Source: Caldifarciminota bacterium (GTDB lineage: Bacteria; Hydrothermota; Hydrothermia; B15-G9). Taken from it: a stretch of 40,775 nt of DNA. The notes beneath the pieces were generated by a model that saw nothing but the letters and a program-made list of their open reading frames with translations, made no database searches and was not told the DNA's origin. Of the stretch, positions 15,920 through 24,171 are shown one piece after another. Within the stretch, counting starts at the first letter, position 1, and each line of letters opens with the position of its first letter. Made by a program: the position numbers and the translations under genes. The DNA lies in contig WGAI01000071.1 of NCBI GenBank assembly GCA_015489175.1, forward strand, positions 1-40,775, in the 5' to 3' direction.

Positions 15920-18900
15920 TCAGAAATTGCGTTTTTTGCCCTTGTTCTCCTTGAATGTGTTCTCTTTTAATTTCACGCTCGTGCCAAAGAACCGATCCGT
16001 TATCTTCGCCCCTTCAAGGAATATAACATAAGGCGTTGAGTTACGAGCAAATGTGTTCTTCAAGATTTTAACTTCGGATTTTATTATGTAAACGCAATAA
16101 GCAGCGTTGTTTCTGAACACATTGTTTTCTATCAATGCCTTTGCTCTATTGATCCATATCACATGCCTATCAGCCTTGTGGCCCCAAAAATCGTTGCCCC
16201 TGATCTCCACCTCGCTTTTCTGATGCACGGATATGCCATCACCTTCATTATCATGGACTTTATTGCCCTCAATAATCGCTCTGGATTCCTGAACCATTAT
16301 TGCGGAGAACTTATCGGGATGTTTCCACAGGTCATTGCCTTTGATTTTGGCCTCGCTGTTCTTGTTTATCCATATCCCGACATCACGGTTATTGTGTAAC
16401 CTGTTGCTCTCTATAGAGGCCTTTGAATCTTCAATGACGATCGACGGATAATCGTTGTCCCATATCTCGTTCGATCGGATCTCGGCATCGGCTTTCTGCT
16501 TGATGTAGATACTTATGTCCTTGTTTCCGGTTATCTTGTTTAGATCAAGTCTCGCGGAACCTCCAAACACGACGATTACGGGATATTTCTCAGGATTACC
16601 TCTGAATTCGTTGCCCCGCGCCTTCAGGGTGGAGTTTTCTGATACGATCGCGGAGCTTGTGTTATCGTGGAACCTGCATTTTTCGACCGAAATACGGGCA
16701 TGCTGAACCTTTATCGGTGGGTTTTTAATGTAGCTTGAGAATTCAACACCTTTGATTGTCACATCGCTGTTGGAATATACGAAGAAACCCACGCCGTGGT
16801 TGTCATAGACTTTGCCAAGCTCGACGGTGACATGTGCGCCCTTGATCTCGACAGCTGGACTTTCTTCAAAATGGCGCCAGATCTCGTTCCCTTTCATAAC
16901 CACATCGCTTGATGGCATTATCTCGATGCCTGCTCCCTTGTTGTCGTGGATTTTGTTGCCCTCGAGGAGAGCGCGCGCTTCCTGAATCGCGATCGCTGGA
17001 TGCTTTTCCAGATGACGCCAAATCTCGTTCTCCTTCATAGCAAGCTCGCTGCCCTTGTAAACTATGATGCCTGTTCCACGGTTGTCATGCACCTTGTTGC
17101 CCTCAAGGTAAATCTTCGAGCTATGAATCCATATAGGTGGCGCTTTGTGCCCCCAGAAATCGTTTTCCTTCAGGACGGCCTGTGTGTTTTGCTTCAGCAT
17201 AAGCCCGGATGCGACATTGTCATAAATCTTGTTGGCTTCCATAGTAACTTTTGAACCAATCACCTGAATCGCAGCTACCTCATTGACCTGCTCGCTTCTG
17301 TGGCTCCAGATCTCGCTGTTCCTGATCGTAAGCTCGCTATTTGTGTGAACCAAAATCCCGTTTTGCTCGTTGTTGTAAACTTTTGAACCTTCAAGCGTCA
17401 ATTTTGACTCTTCCACAACAATGGCATCCTCTGAGCACCCCCAGATCTCGACATTAGACAGAGTAACATCGCTGTTGCTCCTTATGCGATAAGCGCCACC
17501 GTGATTGTCCCTTATTCGATCGCCGTTTGCGATAAGCTTGGATTCCTGAACGACAACAGCGGGCACAGTGGGTGGCTGCTCATAGAATTCGTTTGACGAT
17601 GTGGTTACCTCACTATTTGTAAAAATGGAAAGTGCACCTTGCTGGTTCTGAAAAATCCTGTTGTTCTCGATGTAAGCCTTTGATCCAGTTACCGATATTG
17701 CGGAGCCTTCATGCGCCCAGATGGAGTTATTTGCTATGTGGACATCGCTGTTCCCCAGAACTACAATGCCGTTGCCGTTGCTATCATGAAAACTGTTTTC
17801 CTCGATCTTAACCTCGCTTTTTATCACCTTGATGCCTACGGCGCAGTTGAGGAAAGAGTTCTGTTCAATAGATATATCCGAACAGTTCTCAAGGTCTATT
17901 GCGCCGATATCGCCCGGTGCATCGAGCATGCCACCAGCTATTTTTAGGTTTTTGATCAATACAGAATTCACGCCCCTGCCGACAAACACAGGGCCATCGT
18001 AGTTTTTAACGAAAACTTTACCGTCACCAATGATGTTGATGCCACTTTTAAGGTTTATCTGCTCGACATAGATACCACCTTTGACCCAGATCGTGTATCC
18101 GTCGCCCGCCCGTCTCACAGCGTCGCTGATCGTGTCGAAATCCCCGTTGCCGTCCTGAGACACCACAAATTCCTTCTTCTGCATCCTTGTAACACGACGA
18201 AGTCCTTCAACAGCGGCGTCATTGTGGGGATCGATGCGAAGTATCTCCTTGTATAACTCTTTGGCTTCCTGGAAGTTACCATCTTCTTCAAGGAGCTGCG
18301 CTTTATCAAGTCTCTCTTTAATCTCTATTCTCTTAATCGCTTCTATCGCATACTTGTTGGTCGGATCCTTGTTGAGAACAGCCTGATACTCCTTCTTGGC
18401 ATCCTCGATCTCGCCCATCTCCTCGAAGATCGCAGCTGCACGAAGATGCCCCGCTATCTCCGGATCCTTCACATCCTCTGGCACTCCCTCATCGGCGGAA
18501 GGAACGGCCTTTTTACGTTTTTCCTCTTGAAGGGCGGAAATTATGTAATCCTTGAACTCGTCAGCGCTCTGAAACCTGTTTGCTGGATTGGGATCGAGAC
18601 ATTTCCGAATGGCCTCAGAAAGCACATTTGGCAGGTCATCGAGTCCCCTCAGGATGGCGAGTGGCTGTAAACCAGTAGCCATCTCGTATAGCACAGCGCC
18701 AAGGTGCCAGATCTCCGTCCTCTCGTCTATCTTCCCGTTCTTCTCCTCAGGCGCCATAAGTCTATCGCTGTAAAGGAGGTCGCCAATGCCGTAATCCACC
18801 AGCTTGACAGAAAGATCACCTGCCACAACCACCGTGTCAGAGGTAAGCGCACCATGCAGAAGTCCAGCCGTATGCCCGTAGGAAAGCGCCTCAGCAATGG

Positions 18901-19378
18901 AAATACCGATCTTGATTATCATCGGTGGATCAAACTCGCCGCCCTTACCCAAAATCTGCTTAACAGGCTCGCCTTCGGTGTATTCATACACGATGAAAGC
19001 AATATCGCCATCCTGATCAATGTCTATCATCTTCAGGATGTTGGGATGGCTCAAAGTAAAAGCCGTGCGCAACCGAGCCTTCAGAAGATCCGGCGTGTCA
19101 GGCGGTATTACCCTCAGGATCAGCTCCCTATCAAGTTTCCTATCCTGCGCTTCGAAAAATAGACCTTTCCACGGCAATGGCGATTTCACCTTGAAACGAC
19201 CAGATAAGATTTTGCCAACCAGCTTTTCAACAAGAATGTCTTCGATCATGGTGAGTTTATGATACCGTCCCTCAATCGCTTCAGTCAAGCATACAGGGGA
19301 CACTATAAAAAGTGCGTAAAATAGCAGAAAGAGCCATAAATTAAGGAATTCAAAAAACGGAAAAATGTTAGATGGCAC
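15920..19378 (-). CDS. Protein-kinase-like (probable pseudokinase) / TPR / right-handed beta-helix repeat protein
   Basis: 1152 residues from GTG 19378. Residues 7-31 form a hydrophobic segment. Residues ~56-285 align with a Ser/Thr kinase fold, but key positions are lost: there is no glycine-rich loop, the usual ATP lysine is Arg89, and HRD is HGA at 185-187. DYG (195-197) and APE (209-211) remain. A TPR region follows (~315-400). From ~415 there is a pectate-lyase-like beta-helix with about 13 two-rung units of ~44 residues, each repeating a pattern like HDN-x-G-x-GI then NEIW-x-H. The role is unknown; a membrane-linked scaffold or carbohydrate-binding surface protein is plausible. The start is uncertain: GTG 19378 has no ribosome binding site, and ATG 19249 (residue 44) would remove the hydrophobic segment. 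Confidence 0.85.
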   Translation of the reverse strand: MPSNIFPFFEFLNLWLFLLFYALFIVSPVCLTEAIEGRYHKLTMIEDILVEKLVGKILSGRFKVKSPLPWKGLFFEAQDRKLDRELILRVIPPDTPDLLKARLRTAFTLSHPNILKMIDIDQDGDIAFIVYEYTEGEPVKQILGKGGEFDPPMIIKIGISIAEALSYGHTAGLLHGALTSDTVVVAGDLSVKLVDYGIGDLLYSDRLMAPEEKNGKIDERTEIWHLGAVLYEMATGLQPLAILRGLDDLPNVLSEAIRKCLDPNPANRFQSADEFKDYIISALQEEKRKKAVPSADEGVPEDVKDPEIAGHLRAAAIFEEMGEIEDAKKEYQAVLNKDPTNKYAIEAIKRIEIKERLDKAQLLEEDGNFQEAKELYKEILRIDPHNDAAVEGLRRVTRMQKKEFVVSQDGNGDFDTISDAVRRAGDGYTIWVKGGIYVEQINLKSGINIIGDGKVFVKNYDGPVFVGRGVNSVLIKNLKIAGGMLDAPGDIGAIDLENCSDISIEQNSFLNCAVGIKVIKSEVKIEENSFHDSNGNGIVVLGNSDVHIANNSIWAHEGSAISVTGSKAYIENNRIFQNQQGALSIFTNSEVTTSSNEFYEQPPTVPAVVVQESKLIANGDRIRDNHGGAYRIRSNSDVTLSNVEIWGCSEDAIVVEESKLTLEGSKVYNNEQNGILVHTNSELTIRNSEIWSHRSEQVNEVAAIQVIGSKVTMEANKIYDNVASGLMLKQNTQAVLKENDFWGHKAPPIWIHSSKIYLEGNKVHDNRGTGIIVYKGSELAMKENEIWRHLEKHPAIAIQEARALLEGNKIHDNKGAGIEIMPSSDVVMKGNEIWRHFEESPAVEIKGAHVTVELGKVYDNHGVGFFVYSNSDVTIKGVEFSSYIKNPPIKVQHARISVEKCRFHDNTSSAIVSENSTLKARGNEFRGNPEKYPVIVVFGGSARLDLNKITGNKDISIYIKQKADAEIRSNEIWDNDYPSIVIEDSKASIESNRLHNNRDVGIWINKNSEAKIKGNDLWKHPDKFSAIMVQESRAIIEGNKVHDNEGDGISVHQKSEVEIRGNDFWGHKADRHVIWINRAKALIENNVFRNNAAYCVYIIKSEVKILKNTFARNSTPYVIFLEGAKITDRFFGTSVKLKENTFKENKGKKRNF

Positions 19379-19565
19379 ATCGGATCAAACAAAAGAGCTC
19401 CTGATTTAGGAGTATTTCTTGAGCCACAGCATTAAGGCAGTCATTGCCTATGTGTGAGCGGACAAGAAAGCGGTTTATCTGCTCCACAAGTCTATTGTCA
19501 TTTTGAGCCACACTTGCACCGTTTTTTCGTCGGAAAAATATGTTCGTGTCTTCTGATAAGCTCAT
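19368..19565 (-). CDS. Possible small protein upstream of and overlapping the pseudokinase gene
   Basis: 65 codons from ATG 19565, with AGGAAG 6 bases upstream. A GTG start at 19583 is also possible. It overlaps the proposed GTG start of the kinase-like gene by 11 bases in another frame, an arrangement that would allow coupled translation. The sequence resembles nothing I recognise. It may equally be chance, so confidence is low. Confidence 0.22.
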   Translation of the reverse strand: MSLSEDTNIFFRRKNGASVAQNDNRLVEQINRFLVRSHIGNDCLNAVAQEILLNQELFCLIRCAI

Positions 19566-19716
19566 AGGCAGCTTCCTGCTCACAGTTCACATCCATTTTG
19601 GTAGCATTATCATTTGGTGCAGGGTCTCATTTCAGTAGCATTTTAGATGAGACATGGTGATCACTTTGAATTCAAAATTGTTATTCGTTATATTTTTTAC
19701 GAACAGGAGGTTAAAA
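19379..19716. other. Divergent intergenic region upstream of the pseudokinase and small-protein genes
   Basis: 338 bases without a confident gene; the only candidate is the low-confidence 65-codon frame on the minus strand. It contains a perfect 7-base inverted repeat (GTCTCAT at 19624-19630, ATGAGAC at 19647-19653), two copies of GTAGCATT (19601 and 19635), a short CTCCT/AGGAG hairpin near 19400, and a rightward promoter at 19666-19694. No RNA gene was recognised. Confidence 0.5.
19666..19694 (+). promoter_or_regulatory. Sigma-70-like promoter for the 72-residue protein
   Basis: TTGAAT at 19666-19671 and TATATT at 19689-19694, spaced 17 bases. The ribosome binding site AGGAGG follows closely and the ATG is at 19717, giving a leader of about 16 bases. 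The 7-base inverted repeat at 19624-19653 ends just upstream of the -35. Confidence 0.5.
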
Positions 19717-19935
19717 ATGGATATTTTTAACAGGCACAGATACAAAAAGAAGAGTTGGTGGGAGGCCATTCTATTGAGCATGTTAGAAGACGATGCCAGA
19801 AATACCCGCCCTCCTGTGTATCAAAAACCGGCATTTTTCCAGAAGATAAATGATTCCATGAAGAAAACAGCGGAGACAATATCCAACATAATAACCGCGA
19901 TCCAGTTCATAGCCAAATTATTTGGAGGTAGCTGA
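19717..19935 (+). CDS. Small hypothetical protein (72 residues)
   Basis: Not recognised. The start is well supported: AGGAGG 6 bases before ATG 19717 and a promoter directly upstream. The N-terminus is basic and aromatic (FNRHRYKKKSWWE). A proline-containing middle leads into a C-terminal amphipathic or weakly hydrophobic helix (ISNIITAIQFIAKLFGG). That helix could lie on a membrane surface, but there is no full membrane span. It is transcribed towards rpsO, which has its own promoter 13 bases after this stop codon. The good signals make it likely to be real; its function is unknown. Confidence 0.6.
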   Translation: MDIFNRHRYKKKSWWEAILLSMLEDDARNTRPPVYQKPAFFQKINDSMKKTAETISNIITAIQFIAKLFGGS

Positions 19936-19947
19936 GCCCCATCTGCA

Positions 19948-19977
19948 TTGACTATAATGTTGCCTGCGTCTTATACT
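19948..19977 (+). promoter_or_regulatory. Promoter of rpsO-pnp
   Basis: TTGACT at 19948-19953 and TATACT at 19972-19977, spaced 18 bases. Both boxes are close to consensus. The predicted start is near 19984, leaving a leader of about 80 bases before rpsO. Confidence 0.65.
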
Positions 19978-19983
19978 CAAAGG

Positions 19984-20063
19984 CCTGCAATAAAGCTGGT
20001 TAAAATTTTTATTGGGCAAATTTTGCGGAATTCCGAAATTCCAAATGGAGGTGTAACATAGAG
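19984..20063 (+). promoter_or_regulatory. Structured 5' leader of rpsO (candidate S15 autoregulatory site)
   Basis: The leader contains a 10-base palindrome CGGAATTCCG (20026-20035) and an alternative pairing GGAATT (20027-20032) with AATTCC (20037-20042). The two are mutually exclusive and lie just ahead of GGAGGTG (20047-20053). Many bacterial rpsO leaders bind S15, but with unrelated structures, so this is inference from position and folding only. Confidence 0.3.
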
Positions 20064-20330
20064 ATGCTAAGCAAAGAGGATAAAAAGAAGATAATCGATG
20101 AGTGGGCAAGACATCCGGGAGATTCTGGATCACCTGAGGTTCAGATCGCGCTGCTCACTGCAAGGATAAAATATCTGACGGAGCACATGAAGAGGCACAA
20201 GAAGGATGTCCATTCCAGATACGGCTTGATAAAGCTCGTCGGGAAGCGGAGACGCCTTCTTAACTACCTGCGGCGTGAGGATTTCTCTCGCTACCGTGAG
20301 GTTGTCAAAAAACTTGGATTGAGAGGTTAA
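20064..20330 (+). CDS. rpsO: 30S ribosomal protein S15
   Basis: 88 residues, the standard length. The full S15 pattern is present: [17 protein letters not shown], then HxxxHKKDxHSRxGL, then [15 protein letters not shown]15 binds the central domain of 16S rRNA early in 30S assembly. GGAGGTG lies upstream with slightly long spacing. It is followed 10 bases later by pnp, the classic rpsO-pnp order. Confidence 0.98.
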   Translation: MLSKEDKKKIIDEWARHPGDSGSPEVQIALLTARIKYLTEHMKRHKKDVHSRYGLIKLVGKRRRLLNYLRREDFSRYREVVKKLGLRG

Positions 20331-20340
20331 ATGGCTGGAA

Positions 20341-22506
20341 ATGGTTAAAAAAGTGGAAACGGAGTTAGGTGGGCGAAAACTTATAATTGAGACGGGACGA
20401 GTTGCAAGGCAGGCTGATGCCCATACCATCGTTCAATATGGTGATACAGTGGTCCTTGTGACCGTTGTATCGAAGAAGGCCCGCGACAGGCTCGATTTCT
20501 TGCCTTTGCTCGTGGAATACAGAGAGCAATCCTACGCTGCTGGTAAGATCCCCGGTGGATATATCAAGCGCGAGGGCAAGCCGCGTGACAGGGAAATCCT
20601 TTACAGCAGAGCGATCGACAGGGCGATCAGGCCACGCTTCCCGAAGGATATGACGGACGAAGTCGAGGTCATCGCATACCTTCTGTCCTACGATATGGAG
20701 AACGAGGGCAACCTATTGGGCCTCATCGGCGCATCAGCCACGCTCATGATCTCTGACATACCATTCAACGGACCTCTTGGAGTTGTCAAAGTCGGCCGCA
20801 TAGATGGCCAGTTTGTGATAAATCCCACAAATTCACAGCTTTTGGAAAGCGATTTCGACCTGCTGTTAGCCGGTGCTAACGGCGAGGTGACCATGATCGA
20901 GTTTGGCGGTAAGGAAGTCCCTGAAAACATCGTGCTGGAAGCGATCGAATTCGGTCTCCCTTACATCGATCAGGTCATAAAGCTCCAGGAGGAGTTGATT
21001 TCCATTGCAGGCATCCCTGAAAAAAGGGATTACACGAAGATAGTCGTCCCGGAAGATTTAGAGAAGGCAATAAGAGAACTGGCAACCGACAAAATCAAAG
21101 AGGCGCTTCAAATCAAAGAAAAAAAGATGCGGACACATGCGCTACACGAGATAAGCGAATTCGTCAACGAGCAATTAGCGGAGCAATTCCCGGACAGCTC
21201 AGTCGAGATCAGTCACATGCTGTATGAGCTTGAGCGTGAGGTTATGCGTAAGATGGTCATCGAGGAGGGCCGCCGCATCGACGGACGAGCTTTTGACGAG
21301 GTGAGGCCCATCACGACAGAGGTCTCTCTGCTCCCGCGCACTCACGGCTCAGCCCTGTTCACGAGAGGCGAAACACAGGCGCTTGTGGTGACCACACTGG
21401 GCACATCTGAGGATGTCCAGCGCCTTTCGGAACTGGAACCGGAGGAAGCCAAGCGGTTCATGCTGCATTACAACTTCCATCCTTTCTCGACAGGCGAGAT
21501 CAAGCCGCTCAGAGGACCATCACGCCGCGAGATAGGGCACGGTAACCTCGCCGAGAAGTCGATCGAGCCGCTTATCCCCGATGAGGATACATTCCCATAC
21601 ACTATCAGGGTGGTCTCAGACATTCTCGAGTCAAACGGCTCATCGTCGATGGCGACGGTTTGCGGCGCTTCGCTCTCGCTGATGGACGCCGGCGTGCCTA
21701 TCAAAACGGCCGCTGCAGGTGTATCCATCGGGCTCGTCATGGAAAACGGTAAATACCAACTTCTTACGGACATACTTGGAGATGAAGACCATTACGGTGA
21801 CATGGATTTCAAGGTGGCAGGCACAAGGACAGGGATAACTGGCATCCAGCTTGACCTCAAGATACTCAGCCTCCCGACCAGCATCATTAAAGAGGTTTTC
21901 GAGCGCGCCCGTGCGGCAAGGGAACAGATTTTAGACATCATGGAGAAGACCATCTCTCAACCGAGAGATTCCCTTTCCCAGTATGCTCCCAAGGTGGTCG
22001 CAATGTGGATTCCGAAAGAGAAGATCGGCGAGGTCATCGGCCCCGGCGGCAGAACCATCAGGAAAATCATAGAATCCACTTCAACGAAGATCGACATCAG
22101 CGATGATGGTAAGGTCGTCATTTCGGGCGTGTCACAGGATTCGGTCAATGAGGCGCGCTCAATGGTCGAGGAACTCGTCCAGGATGTTGAAATCGGACAG
22201 GTCTATATGGGCAAAGTCGTGAGAGTTGCGCCGTTCGGCGCTTTCATCGAAATCCTGCCCGGAAAGGAGGGCCTTGTCCATATATCCGAACTTGATACCA
22301 AACGGGTCAAAAATGTCGAGGACATCGTCCATGTCGGCGACAAGCTGCTGGTCAAGGTCATCGACATAGACGACCTCGGCAGGATAAAACTATCGAGGAA
22401 AGCTGTGCTTGAGGGCACAGTCTCAAAGGTCGTGAAAAAGGAACCAAGGTCCGGTCACACCGGACATAAGGGGAATCATGGAAACAGGAGGAAGAGGCAT
22501 CATTAG
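20341..22506 (+). CDS. pnp: Polyribonucleotide nucleotidyltransferase (PNPase)
   Basis: 721 residues, a typical length. There are two RNase PH-like domains; the second carries [22 protein letters not shown] and the [17 protein letters not shown] segment with the catalytic aspartates. A KH domain ([15 protein letters not shown]) and an S1 domain ([19 protein letters not shown]) follow, then a short basic, His- and Gly-rich tail. It degrades RNA 3' to 5' with phosphate and forms a ring-shaped trimer. No strong ribosome binding site precedes ATG 20341, so translation may be coupled to rpsO. Two small hairpins lie at its 3' end (22449-22465 and 22497-22514). Confidence 0.98.
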   Translation: MVKKVETELGGRKLIIETGRVARQADAHTIVQYGDTVVLVTVVSKKARDRLDFLPLLVEYREQSYAAGKIPGGYIKREGKPRDREILYSRAIDRAIRPRFPKDMTDEVEVIAYLLSYDMENEGNLLGLIGASATLMISDIPFNGPLGVVKVGRIDGQFVINPTNSQLLESDFDLLLAGANGEVTMIEFGGKEVPENIVLEAIEFGLPYIDQVIKLQEELISIAGIPEKRDYTKIVVPEDLEKAIRELATDKIKEALQIKEKKMRTHALHEISEFVNEQLAEQFPDSSVEISHMLYELEREVMRKMVIEEGRRIDGRAFDEVRPITTEVSLLPRTHGSALFTRGETQALVVTTLGTSEDVQRLSELEPEEAKRFMLHYNFHPFSTGEIKPLRGPSRREIGHGNLAEKSIEPLIPDEDTFPYTIRVVSDILESNGSSSMATVCGASLSLMDAGVPIKTAAAGVSIGLVMENGKYQLLTDILGDEDHYGDMDFKVAGTRTGITGIQLDLKILSLPTSIIKEVFERARAAREQILDIMEKTISQPRDSLSQYAPKVVAMWIPKEKIGEVIGPGGRTIRKIIESTSTKIDISDDGKVVISGVSQDSVNEARSMVEELVQDVEIGQVYMGKVVRVAPFGAFIEILPGKEGLVHISELDTKRVKNVEDIVHVGDKLLVKVIDIDDLGRIKLSRKAVLEGTVSKVVKKEPRSGHTGHKGNHGNRRKRHH

Positions 22507-22514
22507 CATGATGC
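22497..22514 (+). repeat. Inverted repeat over the pnp stop codon
   Basis: GCATCAT (22497-22503), loop TAGC, ATGATGC (22508-22514). The pnp stop codon TAG lies in the loop. No T run follows, so it is not a typical terminator; it may be an mRNA 3' or processing hairpin between pnp and the NYN gene. Confidence 0.4.
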
Positions 22515-22556
22515 TGCCTCACAGCAACTTAAAAAGTTTAAAGGAGGTGTGTTGCT

Positions 22557-23186
22557 GTGGATAGAGTTATGATTTTTGTCGACGGCTCCAATCTCTATAC
22601 CTCACTCAAAAACATCGGAGAGGAGTGGGGAGAAAAGCTCAGGCTTGACTATGTGAAGCTCTTCAAATTCATCACGAGAGGAAGACGGCTGATCAGGGTC
22701 TATTACTATCTGCCAGTTCCGCCGAAGGAATACGATCCTGCTGGATACGAGTCGCAGATGAACTTCGCAGACACGATAAAGAAAATCTGCCGCAAGCACA
22801 ACATCAACATCGAGCTGAAAATCACGCTGCTGAAGTGGAAGACCATCCACTGTCCTGACGGCCCGATGCGGAAACTGATCGAGAAAGGCGTCGATGTGCG
22901 GATAGCAACTGACATGCTGAGTTTGGCATTCCACAACGCTTACGATGTCTCCATACTTCTTTCGGGCGACAGCGATTTCGTCGAAGTCGTTGAGGAGATC
23001 AAGCATCAGGGCAAGATCGTGGAGAATGCGGTGTTCCGCGAAGCGAGCTCCAAAGAGCTGCGCGACGCATGCGACAACTACATCTACTTAGACGACTACC
23101 TTGACAGGTTCAGGATGGCGGTGGACGAAGCCGGTAGAAGCATTGAATACAATCCTGAAGCTTCAAAGCCTGAGGATACCGAGTGA
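22557..23186 (+). CDS. NYN domain (LabA/DUF88, PIN-like) protein, candidate ribonuclease
   Basis: 209 residues. The N-terminal MIFVDGSNLY has the first conserved aspartate, KGVDVRIATDML the second acidic site, and ILLSGDSDFVEVV the third, the standard acidic triad of NYN/PIN-like nucleases. Proteins of this family cut or process RNA, although many are uncharacterised. The start is GTG 22557, supported by AGGAGG 9-10 bases upstream. Position right after pnp and before trmB fits an RNA-processing role. The 3' end overlaps the likely start of trmB in another frame. Confidence 0.87.
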   Translation: MDRVMIFVDGSNLYTSLKNIGEEWGEKLRLDYVKLFKFITRGRRLIRVYYYLPVPPKEYDPAGYESQMNFADTIKKICRKHNINIELKITLLKWKTIHCPDGPMRKLIEKGVDVRIATDMLSLAFHNAYDVSILLSGDSDFVEVVEEIKHQGKIVENAVFREASSKELRDACDNYIYLDDYLDRFRMAVDEAGRSIEYNPEASKPEDTE

Positions 23187-24120
23187 TTGGAGTGCTGTAT
23201 TCGGCCGTCACGCTCCGATTCATCTCGAAATCGGGTTCGGTGACGGCCGATTTATTATCAATCTCGCCCAAAGGAATCCGGAAACAAATTTTGTAGGCGT
23301 AGAAGTCGCTTACGAGTTCGTCAAAAAGGCCTCCAGAAAAGCAGAACTGGCAAATCTGTGGAATGTCAAGTTCATCCCAATTGACGCTTACATAGCAATC
23401 GGATGCCTTTTCAAAAGGAACGACCTGCACACGCTTTACTCCAATTTCCCTGACCCGTGGCCGAGAAAACGACACGCCAAAAGGCGGTTGTTCACGCAGG
23501 AGTTCGCCTTTATCCTTGCGGACAGGATTCATCCCGATGGCAGAGCCATTCTTGCAACAGATAGCCCTGAATTTCGCGATTTCGCACTCGAAAACATGTT
23601 GAAAGATGGCTACTTCGCATCGGAATTCAAAAATGGATACCTCAAAGGGTTGCCCGACAACTATCCCCGAACAAAATACGCAGAAAAATGGCTGGCAGAA
23701 GGAAAAGAACTCTACTTCTTGAGTTTTAAGCTTGTTCAGAGGCCAGAGAGGCCTTTCATCTGCCCAATAAAAAGGAGCACTATCATGCCACATGTCATCC
23801 TGAAACCCATTGAAAACGGCAAAGACTTTGTGACCGCATTCCAGCCATTCGATTTGCGGTATGGTGAGATCTTCGTCAGGTATGTGAGAGCATTTCTATC
23901 GCAAGACATGAAGACGGCAATGGTTGAGGCCTATGTTGGCGACTGGCGGCTCGTCCAGAGGATATTGATTGCTATAAAGTTCCGCCGTGAGGAGACACTC
24001 GTGAAGCTCGACCACATCAACCATCCCGTTGTGACAGAAGGCGTCAAACTTGCCGTAAAACAAATCGCTATGTGGATCGCGGAAAAATTTGATGTGGAGC
24101 CGATAGCAGTCAAAGCCTGA
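23143..24120 (+). CDS. trmB: tRNA (guanine-N7)-methyltransferase TrmB with C-terminal extension
   Basis: About 325 residues. The SAM-binding motif is HLEIGFGDGRFI. The TrmB signature SNFPDPWPRKRHAKRRL follows, then LATDSPEF and the PRTKYAEKW segment. It makes m7G at position 46 of tRNA. Typical TrmB proteins end near residue 215; here about 110 more residues follow, as in some thermophile enzymes with a C-terminal domain. The frame has no ATG before position 23785, so a TTG start is needed. TTG 23143 gives an N-terminus of usual length, and TTG 23101 is the alternative. Both lie inside the NYN gene. The ATG at 23785 has its own ribosome binding site (see separate entry). Confidence 0.9.
   Translation: MNTILKLQSLRIPSDWSAVFGRHAPIHLEIGFGDGRFIINLAQRNPETNFVGVEVAYEFVKKASRKAELANLWNVKFIPIDAYIAIGCLFKRNDLHTLYSNFPDPWPRKRHAKRRLFTQEFAFILADRIHPDGRAILATDSPEFRDFALENMLKDGYFASEFKNGYLKGLPDNYPRTKYAEKWLAEGKELYFLSFKLVQRPERPFICPIKRSTIMPHVILKPIENGKDFVTAFQPFDLRYGEIFVRYVRAFLSQDMKTAMVEAYVGDWRLVQRILIAIKFRREETLVKLDHINHPVVTEGVKLAVKQIAMWIAEKFDVEPIAVKA
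23774..23787 (+). promoter_or_regulatory. Internal ribosome binding site and ATG inside trmB
   Basis: GGAG at 23774-23777, 7 bases, then ATG 23785 in the trmB frame, the first in-frame ATG. It coincides with the junction between the TrmB catalytic domain and the C-terminal extension. It could give a separate 111-residue product (23785-24120) besides the full-length protein. Confidence 0.4.
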
Positions 24121-24135
24121 CCACCCACGCAGTAT

Positions 24136-24164
24136 TTGATTAAGTGGCAATTAGTCAACATAAT
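24136..24164 (+). promoter_or_regulatory. Promoter of the ABC-DUF58 unit, placed for leaderless transcription
   Basis: TTGATT at 24136-24141 and CATAAT at 24159-24164, spaced exactly 17 bases. The expected start is 24171-24172, which is the A of the ATG. No ribosome binding site is present before this gene. Confidence 0.5.
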
Positions 24165-24171
24165 TTGACTG

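Noticed and set aside
16000-17900. Regular DNA repeats suggesting a CRISPR array or tandem repeat locus
   Set aside because: The periodicity is imperfect, about 130 bases, and in frame; it is explained by the beta-helix protein repeats.
23110-23793. 227-codon minus-strand frame opposite trmB
   Set aside because: The + strand encodes an unmistakable TrmB signature; this is an antisense shadow.
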